From: Candidatus Omnitrophota bacterium
Lineage (GTDB): Bacteria > Omnitrophota > Gorgyraeia > Gygaellales > JAHJCI01
DNA length: 11,538 nucleotides
Direction: 5' to 3'
Assembly (NCBI GenBank): GCA_018813085.1
Contig: JAHJCI010000198.1
Span: 1-11,538 of the forward strand
The number at the start of each line of letters is the position of its first letter. Positions within the stretch are counted from its first letter, which is position 1. A program made the position numbers and the translations under genes. The notes under the pieces were generated by a model. It did no database searches. It had not been told where the DNA came from and was given only the letters and a program-made list of their open reading frames with translations. Shown in pieces: positions 5,607 to 11,538 of this stretch.

Positions 5607-7640
5607 ATGGCCAAGGTGTTAACAACATGCATTTATTGTGGTTGCGGCTGCGGGCTGTATCTTATTTCAGACAGAATGAAACTCATCGGAGCCTATCCAA
5701 GTCAGAATCACCCGGTATCGAAAGGTTGCCTTTGCGTCAAGGGGTGGAATTCATATGAATTTGTCAATAATCTCCAGCGGCTTAAAAAACCTTTAATAAA
5801 GAAAAATGGCAAGCTTCAAACAGTAACCTGGGATAAGGCAATTGATAGGGTAGCAAGAAAATTCAAGGAGATTAACAAAAAACACGGCCCGGATGCGCTT
5901 GGCTTTTTAAGTTCTGCTAAAACTACAAATGAGGAAAATTATCTTGCTATGAAATTAGCGCGGGCTGTATTTAAAACTAATAATGTAGACCATTGCGCAA
6001 GACTCTGCCATGCCTCAACCGTGGCAGGATTAACTGCCGCCTTCGGCTCAGGGGCAATGACCAATTCCATAGAAGAGTTTGAGAATGCCGAGGTTATTCT
6101 GGTTACCGGCTCAGATACTACGGAGCAGCACCCCTTAATTGGCTCGCGGATTATAAATGCCATAGATAAAGGAACTACCCTTATTGTCATTGACCCGCGC
6201 AAAATCGAACTTGCAAAACATGCGGCGATTTATGCTCAACCCAGGTTTGGCGCAGACGTGGCTTGGATAAACGGAATGATGAATGTGATTATCTCTGAGG
6301 GGCTTGATGCCAAAGAATATATCAGAGAAAGAACCGAGGGCTACGAGGAATTAAAGGAACTGGTTAAAGATTATTCTCTTGAATATGTAGAAAAGATTGC
6401 CGGCATCCCGAAGGATAAGCTAATCGATGCTGCTAGGATTTATGCCAGAGCCAAAAAAGCGATGATTGTTTATACGATGGGAATTACTCAACATACCACA
6501 GGCGTAGATAATGTCAAATCCCTGGCTAACCTGGCTATGCTCACCGGCCATGTCGGTTTTGAGTCTACGGGGGTCAATCCCCTGAGGGGCCAGAATAACG
6601 TGCAAGGCGCATGCGACGTCGGAGCGCTTCCCGATGTATATTCCGGATATCAGCCCGTAACCAATGCTAGTATAAGAAAGAAATTCGAATCTGCATGGGG
6701 GGTTAAAAACCTTCCAGATAAAGCGGGCCTTACTGTTACCGAGATTATAAAGTCAGCCGGTGAGGGAAAAATAAGAGGCCTTTATATTATCGGAGAAAAT
6801 CCGGTGCTCAGCGACCCTGATTCAAACCAAGTGCGAGCCTGCCTTGAAAAGATAGAATTTTTGGTAGTGCAGGATATATTCCTTTCCGAAACCGCAGAGT
6901 ACGCAGACGTAGTTCTTCCTGCGGCAAGCTATGCTGAAAAAGACGGAACATTTACCAATACCGAACGCAGGGTCCAGAGAATAAGGAAGGTAATTAATCC
7001 TCCTGGCCAGGCAAGGGCTGATTGGCAGATTATCTGCGAGGTTGCCGAAAGATGCGGATATAAAGGCATGAATTACAGTCGGCCCTCTGAAATAATGGAT
7101 GAGATAGCTTCGGTCACTCCTATGTATGCGGGAATAAGCTATGACAGGCTGGAGCCCTTTGGACTCCAATGGCCCTGCTCAACCAAGGAACACCCTGGAA
7201 CCAAATTTTTACACAAGGACAGATTCAGCAAAGGAAAAGGGACATTCTCGCCCAGGCCGTACATTCCTCCAAATGAACTTCCGGATGAGGAATATAATTT
7301 TATCTTAAGCACAGGCAGAACCTACTGGCACTGGCATACAGGAACAATGACCCGCAGAACCTCAACCTTGGATAGAGAAGTCCCTACTGCCTATGTTGAA
7401 ATTCACCCTAACGACGCACAGGGGCTTGGAATTAAAAAAGACGATATGCTCAGAGTTTCATCCAGGAGGGGCAGAATAGAATTGAAGGCAAGAATAACCG
7501 AAAAGTCGCAAGAGGGCTCTGTGTTTATACCATTTCATTTTAAAGAAGCGGCTGCCAATGTTCTGACAAATCCGGCGATAGACCCGATAGCCAAGATTCC
7601 GGAATATAAGGTCTGCGCGGTCAAAATAGAGAAACTATGA
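5607..7640 (+). CDS. fdhF: Formate dehydrogenase catalytic (alpha) subunit, Mo/W-bis-MGD, cysteine type
   Basis: A 677-residue molybdopterin oxidoreductase that oxidises formate to CO2, or runs in reverse. A [4Fe-4S] site at the N-terminus uses Cys8, Cys11, Cys15 and Cys43, followed by Lys45, which relays electrons in known enzymes. The active-site segment NVDHCARLCHAS has Cys134 where E. coli FdhF has selenocysteine, with the catalytic His135 next to it. NPLRGQNNVQGACD supplies the conserved Arg327. These three residues together separate formate dehydrogenases from nitrate reductases. Length fits the short form, without the extra N-terminal ferredoxin domains of NuoG-fused enzymes. There is no Tat signal, so it is cytoplasmic. 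GGTGAGG lies about 5 bp before the ATG. It overlaps the next gene by 4 bp (ATGA), and nearby mobA and tupA support MGD and tungsten use. Confidence 0.93.
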   Translation: MAKVLTTCIYCGCGCGLYLISDRMKLIGAYPSQNHPVSKGCLCVKGWNSYEFVNNLQRLKKPLIKKNGKLQTVTWDKAIDRVARKFKEINKKHGPDALGFLSSAKTTNEENYLAMKLARAVFKTNNVDHCARLCHASTVAGLTAAFGSGAMTNSIEEFENAEVILVTGSDTTEQHPLIGSRIINAIDKGTTLIVIDPRKIELAKHAAIYAQPRFGADVAWINGMMNVIISEGLDAKEYIRERTEGYEELKELVKDYSLEYVEKIAGIPKDKLIDAARIYARAKKAMIVYTMGITQHTTGVDNVKSLANLAMLTGHVGFESTGVNPLRGQNNVQGACDVGALPDVYSGYQPVTNASIRKKFESAWGVKNLPDKAGLTVTEIIKSAGEGKIRGLYIIGENPVLSDPDSNQVRACLEKIEFLVVQDIFLSETAEYADVVLPAASYAEKDGTFTNTERRVQRIRKVINPPGQARADWQIICEVAERCGYKGMNYSRPSEIMDEIASVTPMYAGISYDRLEPFGLQWPCSTKEHPGTKFLHKDRFSKGKGTFSPRPYIPPNELPDEEYNFILSTGRTYWHWHTGTMTRRTSTLDREVPTAYVEIHPNDAQGLGIKKDDMLRVSSRRGRIELKARITEKSQEGSVFIPFHFKEAAANVLTNPAIDPIAKIPEYKVCAVKIEKL

Positions 7641-8671
7641 AATCCGCTTTAATCAATAAATCCGACATAAGGCTCTTATTAAAAGAGGCTTCCCGGGAAT
7701 GGAATATTTACGCACCTTTAGAGGTGCAGGGAGGAGACGTTAATTTCTGCTGCCTGCCAAAAGAAAATATAAAGGAGGCCTTAAATAGGGTTACCCTGGA
7801 TGACAAATGGATTCCTGTTCCCCCTAAAGATTTATTCTTCCCTCAGCTTGAATCGCTATTTGAAATTAAAAAGAATAAAATCGAGGAAACTGTAGAATAT
7901 TCAAAAAAGCTCCTGTTTGGCATCAAGGCCTGTGATTACCAGGGAATATTATTCAGCGACGAATTCTTTAAGCGGACCTTCCAGGATAATTATTATCTAA
8001 GCCGGACTAAGGATAGACTGGTGATTATCAAAAGCTGCTTGACTCCCCCGCGGCAAAACGCCTGTTTCTGCACATCGGCAAAAACAGGGCCGTTTCTAGA
8101 CAAGGATTTCGACATTCAGTTAGTGGATATAGGCGAGGCATATCTTGTGGAAATAGGTTCAAAAAGGGGAGAGGATTTTATCTTAAAATATAAGAGATTC
8201 TTTAAGCTTTGTTCTAATTCTGAGGTAGACAAAGCCTTGACGGTAAAGGAAAAAGCAGTTGATTCAATAGAGCTTAAAATAGATTTCTCCCGGGCCGTTG
8301 AGCTTATGAAGGGAAAAGAGCCCCCTGAAGAAATATATAAAAAGATTGCCCAGAGATGCATCCATTGTGGCGGCTGTATTTATGTCTGCCCTACATGCAC
8401 CTGTTTTAATGTATTTGACGATAAAGAAAACGAGGCTATGATTAGATACCGCAACTGGGATACCTGTGTATTTGAAGGCTTCACCAGAGAGGCAAGCGGA
8501 TTCAATCCTCGTGAAACAAAGTGGCTAAGAGCATCCAGAAGATATGAGCATAAACTCTGGTATGACTATAAAACAACCGGAAAAAGCGGATGTGTCGGCT
8601 GTGGAAGATGCCTAACAAGCTGCCCGGTTGAGCTGGGTATGTCCAAATTCATACAGGAGATAACGGCATGA
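7637..8671 (+). CDS. Iron-sulfur electron-transfer subunit, sulfhydrogenase beta / AsrA type
   Basis: A 344-residue protein. The N-terminal ~230 residues match the sulfhydrogenase beta / anaerobic sulfite reductase A pattern, with segments LLFGIKACDYQGI and FCTSAKTGPF. The C-terminal part holds two [4Fe-4S] sites: Cys241, 244, 247 and 251, with nearby Cys254 and 256; and Cys319, 322, 325 and 329. It should carry electrons between the formate dehydrogenase subunit and the flavin subunit encoded next. In Pyrococcus sulfhydrogenase, and in some Thermococcus formate dehydrogenases, homologous subunits do the same job. It overlaps both neighbours by 4 bp at ATGA junctions, so equal expression of the three subunits is expected. 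Cytoplasmic. A hydrogenase or sulfite reductase role is unlikely because no such catalytic gene is present. Confidence 0.87.
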   Translation: MKSALINKSDIRLLLKEASREWNIYAPLEVQGGDVNFCCLPKENIKEALNRVTLDDKWIPVPPKDLFFPQLESLFEIKKNKIEETVEYSKKLLFGIKACDYQGILFSDEFFKRTFQDNYYLSRTKDRLVIIKSCLTPPRQNACFCTSAKTGPFLDKDFDIQLVDIGEAYLVEIGSKRGEDFILKYKRFFKLCSNSEVDKALTVKEKAVDSIELKIDFSRAVELMKGKEPPEEIYKKIAQRCIHCGGCIYVCPTCTCFNVFDDKENEAMIRYRNWDTCVFEGFTREASGFNPRETKWLRASRRYEHKLWYDYKTTGKSGCVGCGRCLTSCPVELGMSKFIQEITA

Positions 8672-9504
8672 AGAACGAATACATACCTTATCCCGCAATC
8701 ATTGAGGCAATTCAAACAGAGAGTTTTGATACCAGGACGCTTAAGGTGCGATTTAAGGATAAGCGCCTTCGGGATTCATTCGATTATAAGCCGGGTCAGT
8801 TTGTGGAGATTTCTGTTTTAGGCGCAGGCGAAGCGCCTATTTCTATAACCTCGTCTCCGTCAAGGAAGGGCTTTTTAGAATTTACCGTAAGGGCAGTGGG
8901 TAAGGTGACAAAAGCTATACACAAACTTAAGGTTGGTGACACTGTTTATCTTAGGGGACCTTATGGAAACTCGTTTCCTTTTGAGGAAGCAAAGAACAGG
9001 AATCTTTTGTTTGTTGCCGGCGGAATAGGTCTTCCGCCTTTAAGGAGCGTTATTAATATGGCTTTTGATAATCGGGATGATTTCGGAAATATTAAAATAC
9101 TTTACGGAGCTAAAGCCCCGGATGAGCTTTGTTTCAAAGAAGAGCTTAAAATCTGGCAGGGGATACCTCAAGCAGAAGTGCTCCTTACAGTAGATAAGCC
9201 GGCCAATGGCTGGAAGGGAAATATAGGGGTGGTGACTACACTCTGGAAGAAAACAGAGATTTCTCCTAAGGATGCAATCGCCTACGTATGCGGCCCGCCC
9301 ATAATGATAAAGTTTGTGCTTCAGAAATTGCTGGAATCCGGGTTTAAGCCAGACAATATCTACGTGAGTCTTGAAAGATATATGAAGTGCGGCATCGGCA
9401 AATGCGGACACTGCAACATAGGGGATAAATTTGCCTGTATAGACGGTCCTGTTTTTAGCTTCGGTCAGATTAAGGAACTGCCGGACAAAGAAAGAGAAAT
9501 ATGA
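8668..9504 (+). CDS. FAD/NAD(P)-binding oxidoreductase subunit, sulfhydrogenase gamma / AsrB / PyrK type
   Basis: A 278-residue ferredoxin-reductase-like protein. The FAD-binding beta-barrel comes first, with PGQFVEISV and GEAPISITSSPS (52-65); the NAD(P)-binding domain carries VAGGIGLPPLRS (about 116-127, with Gly118, 119 and 121) and CGPPIMIKF. At the C-terminus Cys241, 246, 249 and 257 form the [2Fe-2S] site typical of the PyrK/AsrB/HydG group. It would exchange electrons between the iron-sulfur subunit and NAD+ or NADP+; which one cannot be told from sequence. With the two upstream genes it completes a soluble formate:NAD(P)+ oxidoreductase. It overlaps the preceding gene and mobA by 4 bp each. 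Confidence 0.88.
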   Translation: MKNEYIPYPAIIEAIQTESFDTRTLKVRFKDKRLRDSFDYKPGQFVEISVLGAGEAPISITSSPSRKGFLEFTVRAVGKVTKAIHKLKVGDTVYLRGPYGNSFPFEEAKNRNLLFVAGGIGLPPLRSVINMAFDNRDDFGNIKILYGAKAPDELCFKEELKIWQGIPQAEVLLTVDKPANGWKGNIGVVTTLWKKTEISPKDAIAYVCGPPIMIKFVLQKLLESGFKPDNIYVSLERYMKCGIGKCGHCNIGDKFACIDGPVFSFGQIKELPDKEREI

Positions 9505-10109
9505 TACCTGAAGAAACCTTGCCAAACATAGGCACAGGCGTTATTTTAGCCGGAGGCAGAAGCAGCAGAATGGGACGTCCCAAGGCCTTATTAACTGTCA
9601 ACGGAAAAAGAATGATAGATATTATCTTAGAGGTATTCCATTCCCTATTCAATGAAATATTTATCGTAACCGATGATAAGAATAATTTTGTTGAATTTAA
9701 AGATGTTAAGATAGTCGAGGATTCAGTCAAGGGATACGGACCATTGGGCGGTATTTACACCGGCTTAAAATCAATCTCCAATGATAAGGCTTTTTTTGTT
9801 GCTTGCGATATGCCTTTTTTGCATATCGGGTTAATAAAAAGACTACTCAATATCTCTAAGGAGAATGGCTGCGATTGCATTGTTCCCTATACTTCCAGAA
9901 GCATTGAGCCGCTTCATGCAGTATACTCAAGTAAAATTCTTGGAAAGATAGAACATTTGCTAAAGGAAAAGGAATTTTCTTTAAATCAACTTTTAAAAAG
10001 GTGTAACTGCGAATATATTAAGGTAAAGAAAGGCGAATACCTTTCCTTTTTTAATGTCAATACTCCAGAAGACCTAAAAGAGCTTAATGCATATGAAAGT
10101 AAAATCTAA
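9501..10109 (+). CDS. mobA: Molybdenum cofactor guanylyltransferase MobA
   Basis: A 202-residue nucleotidyltransferase that attaches GMP to molybdopterin to make the guanine dinucleotide cofactor (MGD) that formate dehydrogenase needs. The signature loop LAGGRSSRMGRPK (residues 16-28) binds GTP; GPLGGIYTGL and ACDMPFL, with the metal-binding Asp of the DMP motif, follow as in E. coli MobA, and FFNVNTPEDL closes the domain as expected. Length matches the family. It overlaps the flavin subunit gene by 4 bp and the following ModE-like gene by 23 bp, placing cofactor synthesis in the same transcript as its client enzyme. Confidence 0.92.
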   Translation: MIPEETLPNIGTGVILAGGRSSRMGRPKALLTVNGKRMIDIILEVFHSLFNEIFIVTDDKNNFVEFKDVKIVEDSVKGYGPLGGIYTGLKSISNDKAFFVACDMPFLHIGLIKRLLNISKENGCDCIVPYTSRSIEPLHAVYSSKILGKIEHLLKEKEFSLNQLLKRCNCEYIKVKKGEYLSFFNVNTPEDLKELNAYESKI

Positions 10110-10470
10110 AGTGTGGCTTGAGAAGAGAGACAAATTGGTGTTTGGAGAGGGAAAATCCCGGCTTTTAAAAGCAATTAATCAGACCGGCTCAATAAATAAA
10201 GCTTCTGGAAAAATGGGCATCTCTTTCAGGCATGCCTGGGGATATATTACAGCCATAGAAAAACGGCTTGGCTTCAAACTCATAGAGCGCACAAAGGGAG
10301 GAAAGGAAGGAGGTGGCTCTCGCCTGACCCCTGCAGGAAGGAAACTGGTCGGAAATTTCGACCAATTAGCAAGCGCGTTAAATAAATTTACAGATAAAAA
10401 ATTCAAGGAGATATTCGGTGGCCAATGTAGAGGTATTAAAAATAAACAGAAGCAAAAAAGAATACGTTAA
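10087..10470 (+). CDS. ModE-type winged-helix DNA-binding protein, no TOBE metal-binding domain
   Basis: A 127-residue protein whose residues ~10-105 match the N-terminal domain of ModE, the molybdate-responsive regulator: GSINKASGKMGISFRHAWGY (helix-turn-helix) followed by the glycine-rich wing GGKEGGGSRLTPAGRKLV. The C-terminal TOBE/Mop domains that sense molybdate in E. coli ModE are absent, as in many short ModE-like proteins. It probably regulates the molybdenum/tungsten genes around it, but how it would sense the metal is unknown. The start at 10087 lies inside the end of mobA; ATG 10093 is an equal alternative (AAAAGAG at 10076-10082 fits it slightly better). The C-terminal tail (GGQCRGIKNKQKQKRIR) overlaps the fdhD fragment in another frame, so it may not be functionally conserved. 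Confidence 0.85.
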   Translation: MHMKVKSKVWLEKRDKLVFGEGKSRLLKAINQTGSINKASGKMGISFRHAWGYITAIEKRLGFKLIERTKGGKEGGGSRLTPAGRKLVGNFDQLASALNKFTDKKFKEIFGGQCRGIKNKQKQKRIR

Positions 10471-10549
10471 GGATATAGTTACAGATGAAATACCGTTAAC
10501 CGTCCGCCTTAACGGAAAAAAAATCCTTGCGAATGAGAGAGTTATATGA
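10418..10549 (+). CDS. fdhD: Truncated FdhD N-terminal fragment, 43 codons
   Basis: A short open frame from GTG 10418, preceded by a perfect AAGGAG (10405-10410) at 7 bp. The product begins ANVEVLKINRSKKEY and contains DEIPLTVRLNGKKI, which resembles the start of FdhD: a variable lead-in followed by a D/E-x-PLTI-x-x-NG strand. FdhD is a sulfurtransferase of about 250-280 residues that hands sulfur from IscS to the formate dehydrogenase cofactor. Here the frame stops after ILANERVI, before the CTP/leu-rich segment and the rest of the protein. The stop overlaps the tupA start (ATGA, 10546-10549). The remaining ~220 residues are missing from the window. It is probably a relic of fdhD left by a deletion, kept perhaps because it couples translation into tupA; a stand-alone small protein is the alternative. 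The family call rests on a short stretch. Confidence 0.6.
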   Translation: MANVEVLKINRSKKEYVKDIVTDEIPLTVRLNGKKILANERVI

Positions 10550-11337
10550 GAAGAACGCTGCTATTCTTAATTCTTTTTGGATTAATTGTGAGCACCTGTA
10601 GAGCTGAAAGCCTCAAAATGGCTACTACAACCAGCGTTGAGAACTCTGGCCTTCTGGATGTGTTACTTTCTGCCTTTGAGCAAAAATTCGGAATAAAAAT
10701 ACACCCAATTGCAGTGGGCACAGGCAAGGCCTTGAAACTGGCTGAGAACGGGGATGTAGATTTGGTCATGGTTCACTGCCCTCAATCAGAAATAAAATTC
10801 CTAAACAAGGGTTTCGGCATTGAGAGAGAAACCGTTTTTTATAACGATTTTGTGATAGTTGGCCCGGCTGAAGATCCAGCCCGGGTAGGAAATTTAAAAA
10901 ATCCAAGCGAAGCATTCAAAGCAATAGCGCAGAAAAGGTCTATCTTCGTCTCACGGGGAGATGCCTCCGGCACATATCAAAAAGAAATGGAAATTTGGAG
11001 CCGGGCCAATCTTTCTACGCAAGGCTCCTGGTATATTCAGTCAGGTCAAGGCATGGCAGCTACGCTTTTGATTGCTGACGAAAAAAACGGATATTGCCTG
11101 GTTGATAGAGGAACCCTTATTTCTTATGAGGATAAGATTAGACTGGTCATCTTGCATGAAGCAGACCCATTTTTAATAAATCCTTATTCGGTAATAATTG
11201 TGAATCCGGCTCTGCATCCCCATATAAAATACTCAGAGGCGAAATTGTTTCTGCGCTGGATTGGTTCTAAAGAAGGAAAAGCCATCATAAGCGGATTTAG
11301 AAAAAGGCAAAAGACATTATTTCACTCTTTTGACTAA
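10546..11337 (+). CDS. tupA: Tungstate ABC transporter substrate-binding protein TupA
   Basis: A 263-residue periplasmic binding protein. The signal peptide covers residues 1-20 (hydrophobic LLFLILFGLIVS, cleavage after CRA). The mature N-terminus has the TupA hallmark ATTTSVENSGLLDVLL and then AVGTGKALKLAENGDVDLVMVH and FYNDFVIVGPAEDPA; later SRGDASGTYQKEMEIW matches the family. TupA binds tungstate with high selectivity over molybdate, unlike ModA. This metal preference suggests that the neighbouring formate dehydrogenase is a tungsten enzyme. Translation is probably coupled to the upstream fdhD fragment through the ATGA overlap; the gene's own ribosome site is only a GAGAGAG. The cognate permease appears to begin 160 bp downstream. 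Confidence 0.92.
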   Translation: MRRTLLFLILFGLIVSTCRAESLKMATTTSVENSGLLDVLLSAFEQKFGIKIHPIAVGTGKALKLAENGDVDLVMVHCPQSEIKFLNKGFGIERETVFYNDFVIVGPAEDPARVGNLKNPSEAFKAIAQKRSIFVSRGDASGTYQKEMEIWSRANLSTQGSWYIQSGQGMAATLLIADEKNGYCLVDRGTLISYEDKIRLVILHEADPFLINPYSVIIVNPALHPHIKYSEAKLFLRWIGSKEGKAIISGFRKRQKTLFHSFD

Positions 11338-11356
11338 ATGCACAATCCTTTGTTTA

Positions 11357-11391
11357 TGGATTAGGAAAGTATAGAACACTTTCCTAATCCA
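11357..11391 (+). terminator. Long perfect hairpin after tupA
   Basis: A 14-bp perfect stem: 11357-11370 pairs with 11378-11391 (arms TGGATTAGGAAAGT and ACTTTCCTAATCCA) around a 7-base loop. It starts 20 bp after the tupA stop. No T-run follows directly, so it may stabilise the 3' end of the tupA message rather than terminate it. A downstream structure with a T-run (11393-11418) overlaps its last base. Confidence 0.5.
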
Positions 11392-11392
11392 G

Positions 11393-11472
11393 AGGGATAG
11401 ACCTTTCTATTCCTTTTTAAGGAAGGGTCTAACCACTGAAAATCGCAAAGAAGTTATCGCGAAGCGATTTTC
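11393..11472 (+). promoter_or_regulatory. Overlapping alternative hairpins in the tupA-tupB gap, possible attenuator
   Basis: Several mutually exclusive stems can form here. 11393-11401 can pair with 11406-11414 (AGGGATAGA with TCTATTCCT, one G-U), followed by T's to 11418, as in a weak intrinsic terminator. Alternatively TTCCTT (11410-11415) pairs with AAGGAA (11419-11424), and AGACC (11399-11403) with GGTCT (11426-11430). Further on, GAAAATCGC (11438-11446) can pair with GCGATTTTC (11464-11472), competing with a small ATCGC-GAA-GCGAT hairpin (11456-11468) that is followed by TTTTCTT. Such competition is typical of attenuators, but I recognise no known riboswitch and the pairing is by eye only. 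Confidence 0.35.
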
Positions 11473-11497
11473 TTGTTGGAACATTATAAGTTTACCT

Positions 11498-11538
11498 ATG
11501 GAATATATTTTTGAAAACTTAGCCGAGGCATTAACTCT
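11498..11538 (+). CDS. tupB: Probable start of the tungstate ABC transporter permease TupB (cut by window end)
   Basis: Only 13 full codons are visible: MEYIFENLAEALT. TupB-type permeases commonly begin with a similar MEY(I/L)xExLxEAL amphipathic stretch before the first membrane helix, and tupB normally follows tupA. The ribosome-binding site is weak (TATAAG or TGGAA upstream), and the 160-bp gap from tupA contains several hairpins. The call rests mainly on position and a short resemblance. Confidence 0.55.
   Translation, partial: MEYIFENLAEALT

Noticed and set aside
5994..6011. Selenocysteine at the formate dehydrogenase active site
   Set aside because: The codon at 6006-6008 is TGC (Cys134), not TGA, so no selenocysteine insertion is needed.
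8341..9504. Anaerobic sulfite reductase (AsrAB) or sulfhydrogenase as the enzyme encoded here
   Set aside because: No AsrC siroheme subunit or NiFe hydrogenase subunits are present; the overlapping catalytic gene is formate dehydrogenase.
9040..9525. 161-codon minus-strand open frame
   Set aside because: It lies entirely opposite the flavin subunit gene, whose motifs are clear, and its product has no recognisable features. The other minus-strand frames are dismissed for the same reason.

Overview
The window looks like a chromosomal segment from an anaerobic, Gram-negative (diderm) bacterium of moderate to low GC. The outer membrane is implied by two beta-barrel-type proteins with signal peptides and a C-terminal Phe. 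The anaerobic lifestyle is implied by a molybdenum/tungsten formate dehydrogenase module. The tight gene packing, the LemA plus M48-protease pair and the divergent L27-like protein would fit an uncultured lineage such as Omnitrophota, but that assignment is only an impression from protein style. No rRNA, tRNA, CRISPR array, transposase or prophage gene is visible.

Left part (1-2410): a frameshifted outer-membrane-barrel gene (41-849); then a single-gene unit encoding a small divergent ribosomal protein bL27 homologue (921-1151), with a perfect-consensus sigma-70 promoter and a strong terminator; then a two-gene unit (1359-2406) encoding a secreted protein with a degenerate superoxide-reductase-like (desulfoferrodoxin) domain and an outer-membrane barrel.

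Middle part (2421-5541): a near-consensus promoter drives lemA, an M48 metalloprotease that carries an appended GYF_2 domain and two zinc ribbons, and an inositol-monophosphatase-family phosphatase. Spacings between these genes are 7-9 bp.

Right part (5607-11538): a formate dehydrogenase cassette. It encodes a catalytic bis-MGD subunit (cysteine, not selenocysteine, at the active site), an iron-sulfur subunit and a flavin/NAD(P)-binding subunit of the sulfhydrogenase beta/gamma (AsrA/AsrB) type. These are followed by mobA (makes the MGD cofactor), a ModE-type DNA-binding protein without metal-binding domains, a 43-residue piece of fdhD, tupA (tungstate-binding protein) and the first codons of what is probably tupB. 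Most genes overlap by 4 bp (ATGA junctions), so the block reads as one unit: metal uptake, cofactor synthesis and a soluble formate:NAD(P)-type oxidoreductase. The tungstate transporter suggests that the enzyme uses W. The points most worth a second look are the truncated fdhD, the structured tupA-tupB gap, the L27 paralogue, the SOR-like protein lacking iron ligands, and the LemA/M48-GYF-zinc-ribbon pair.
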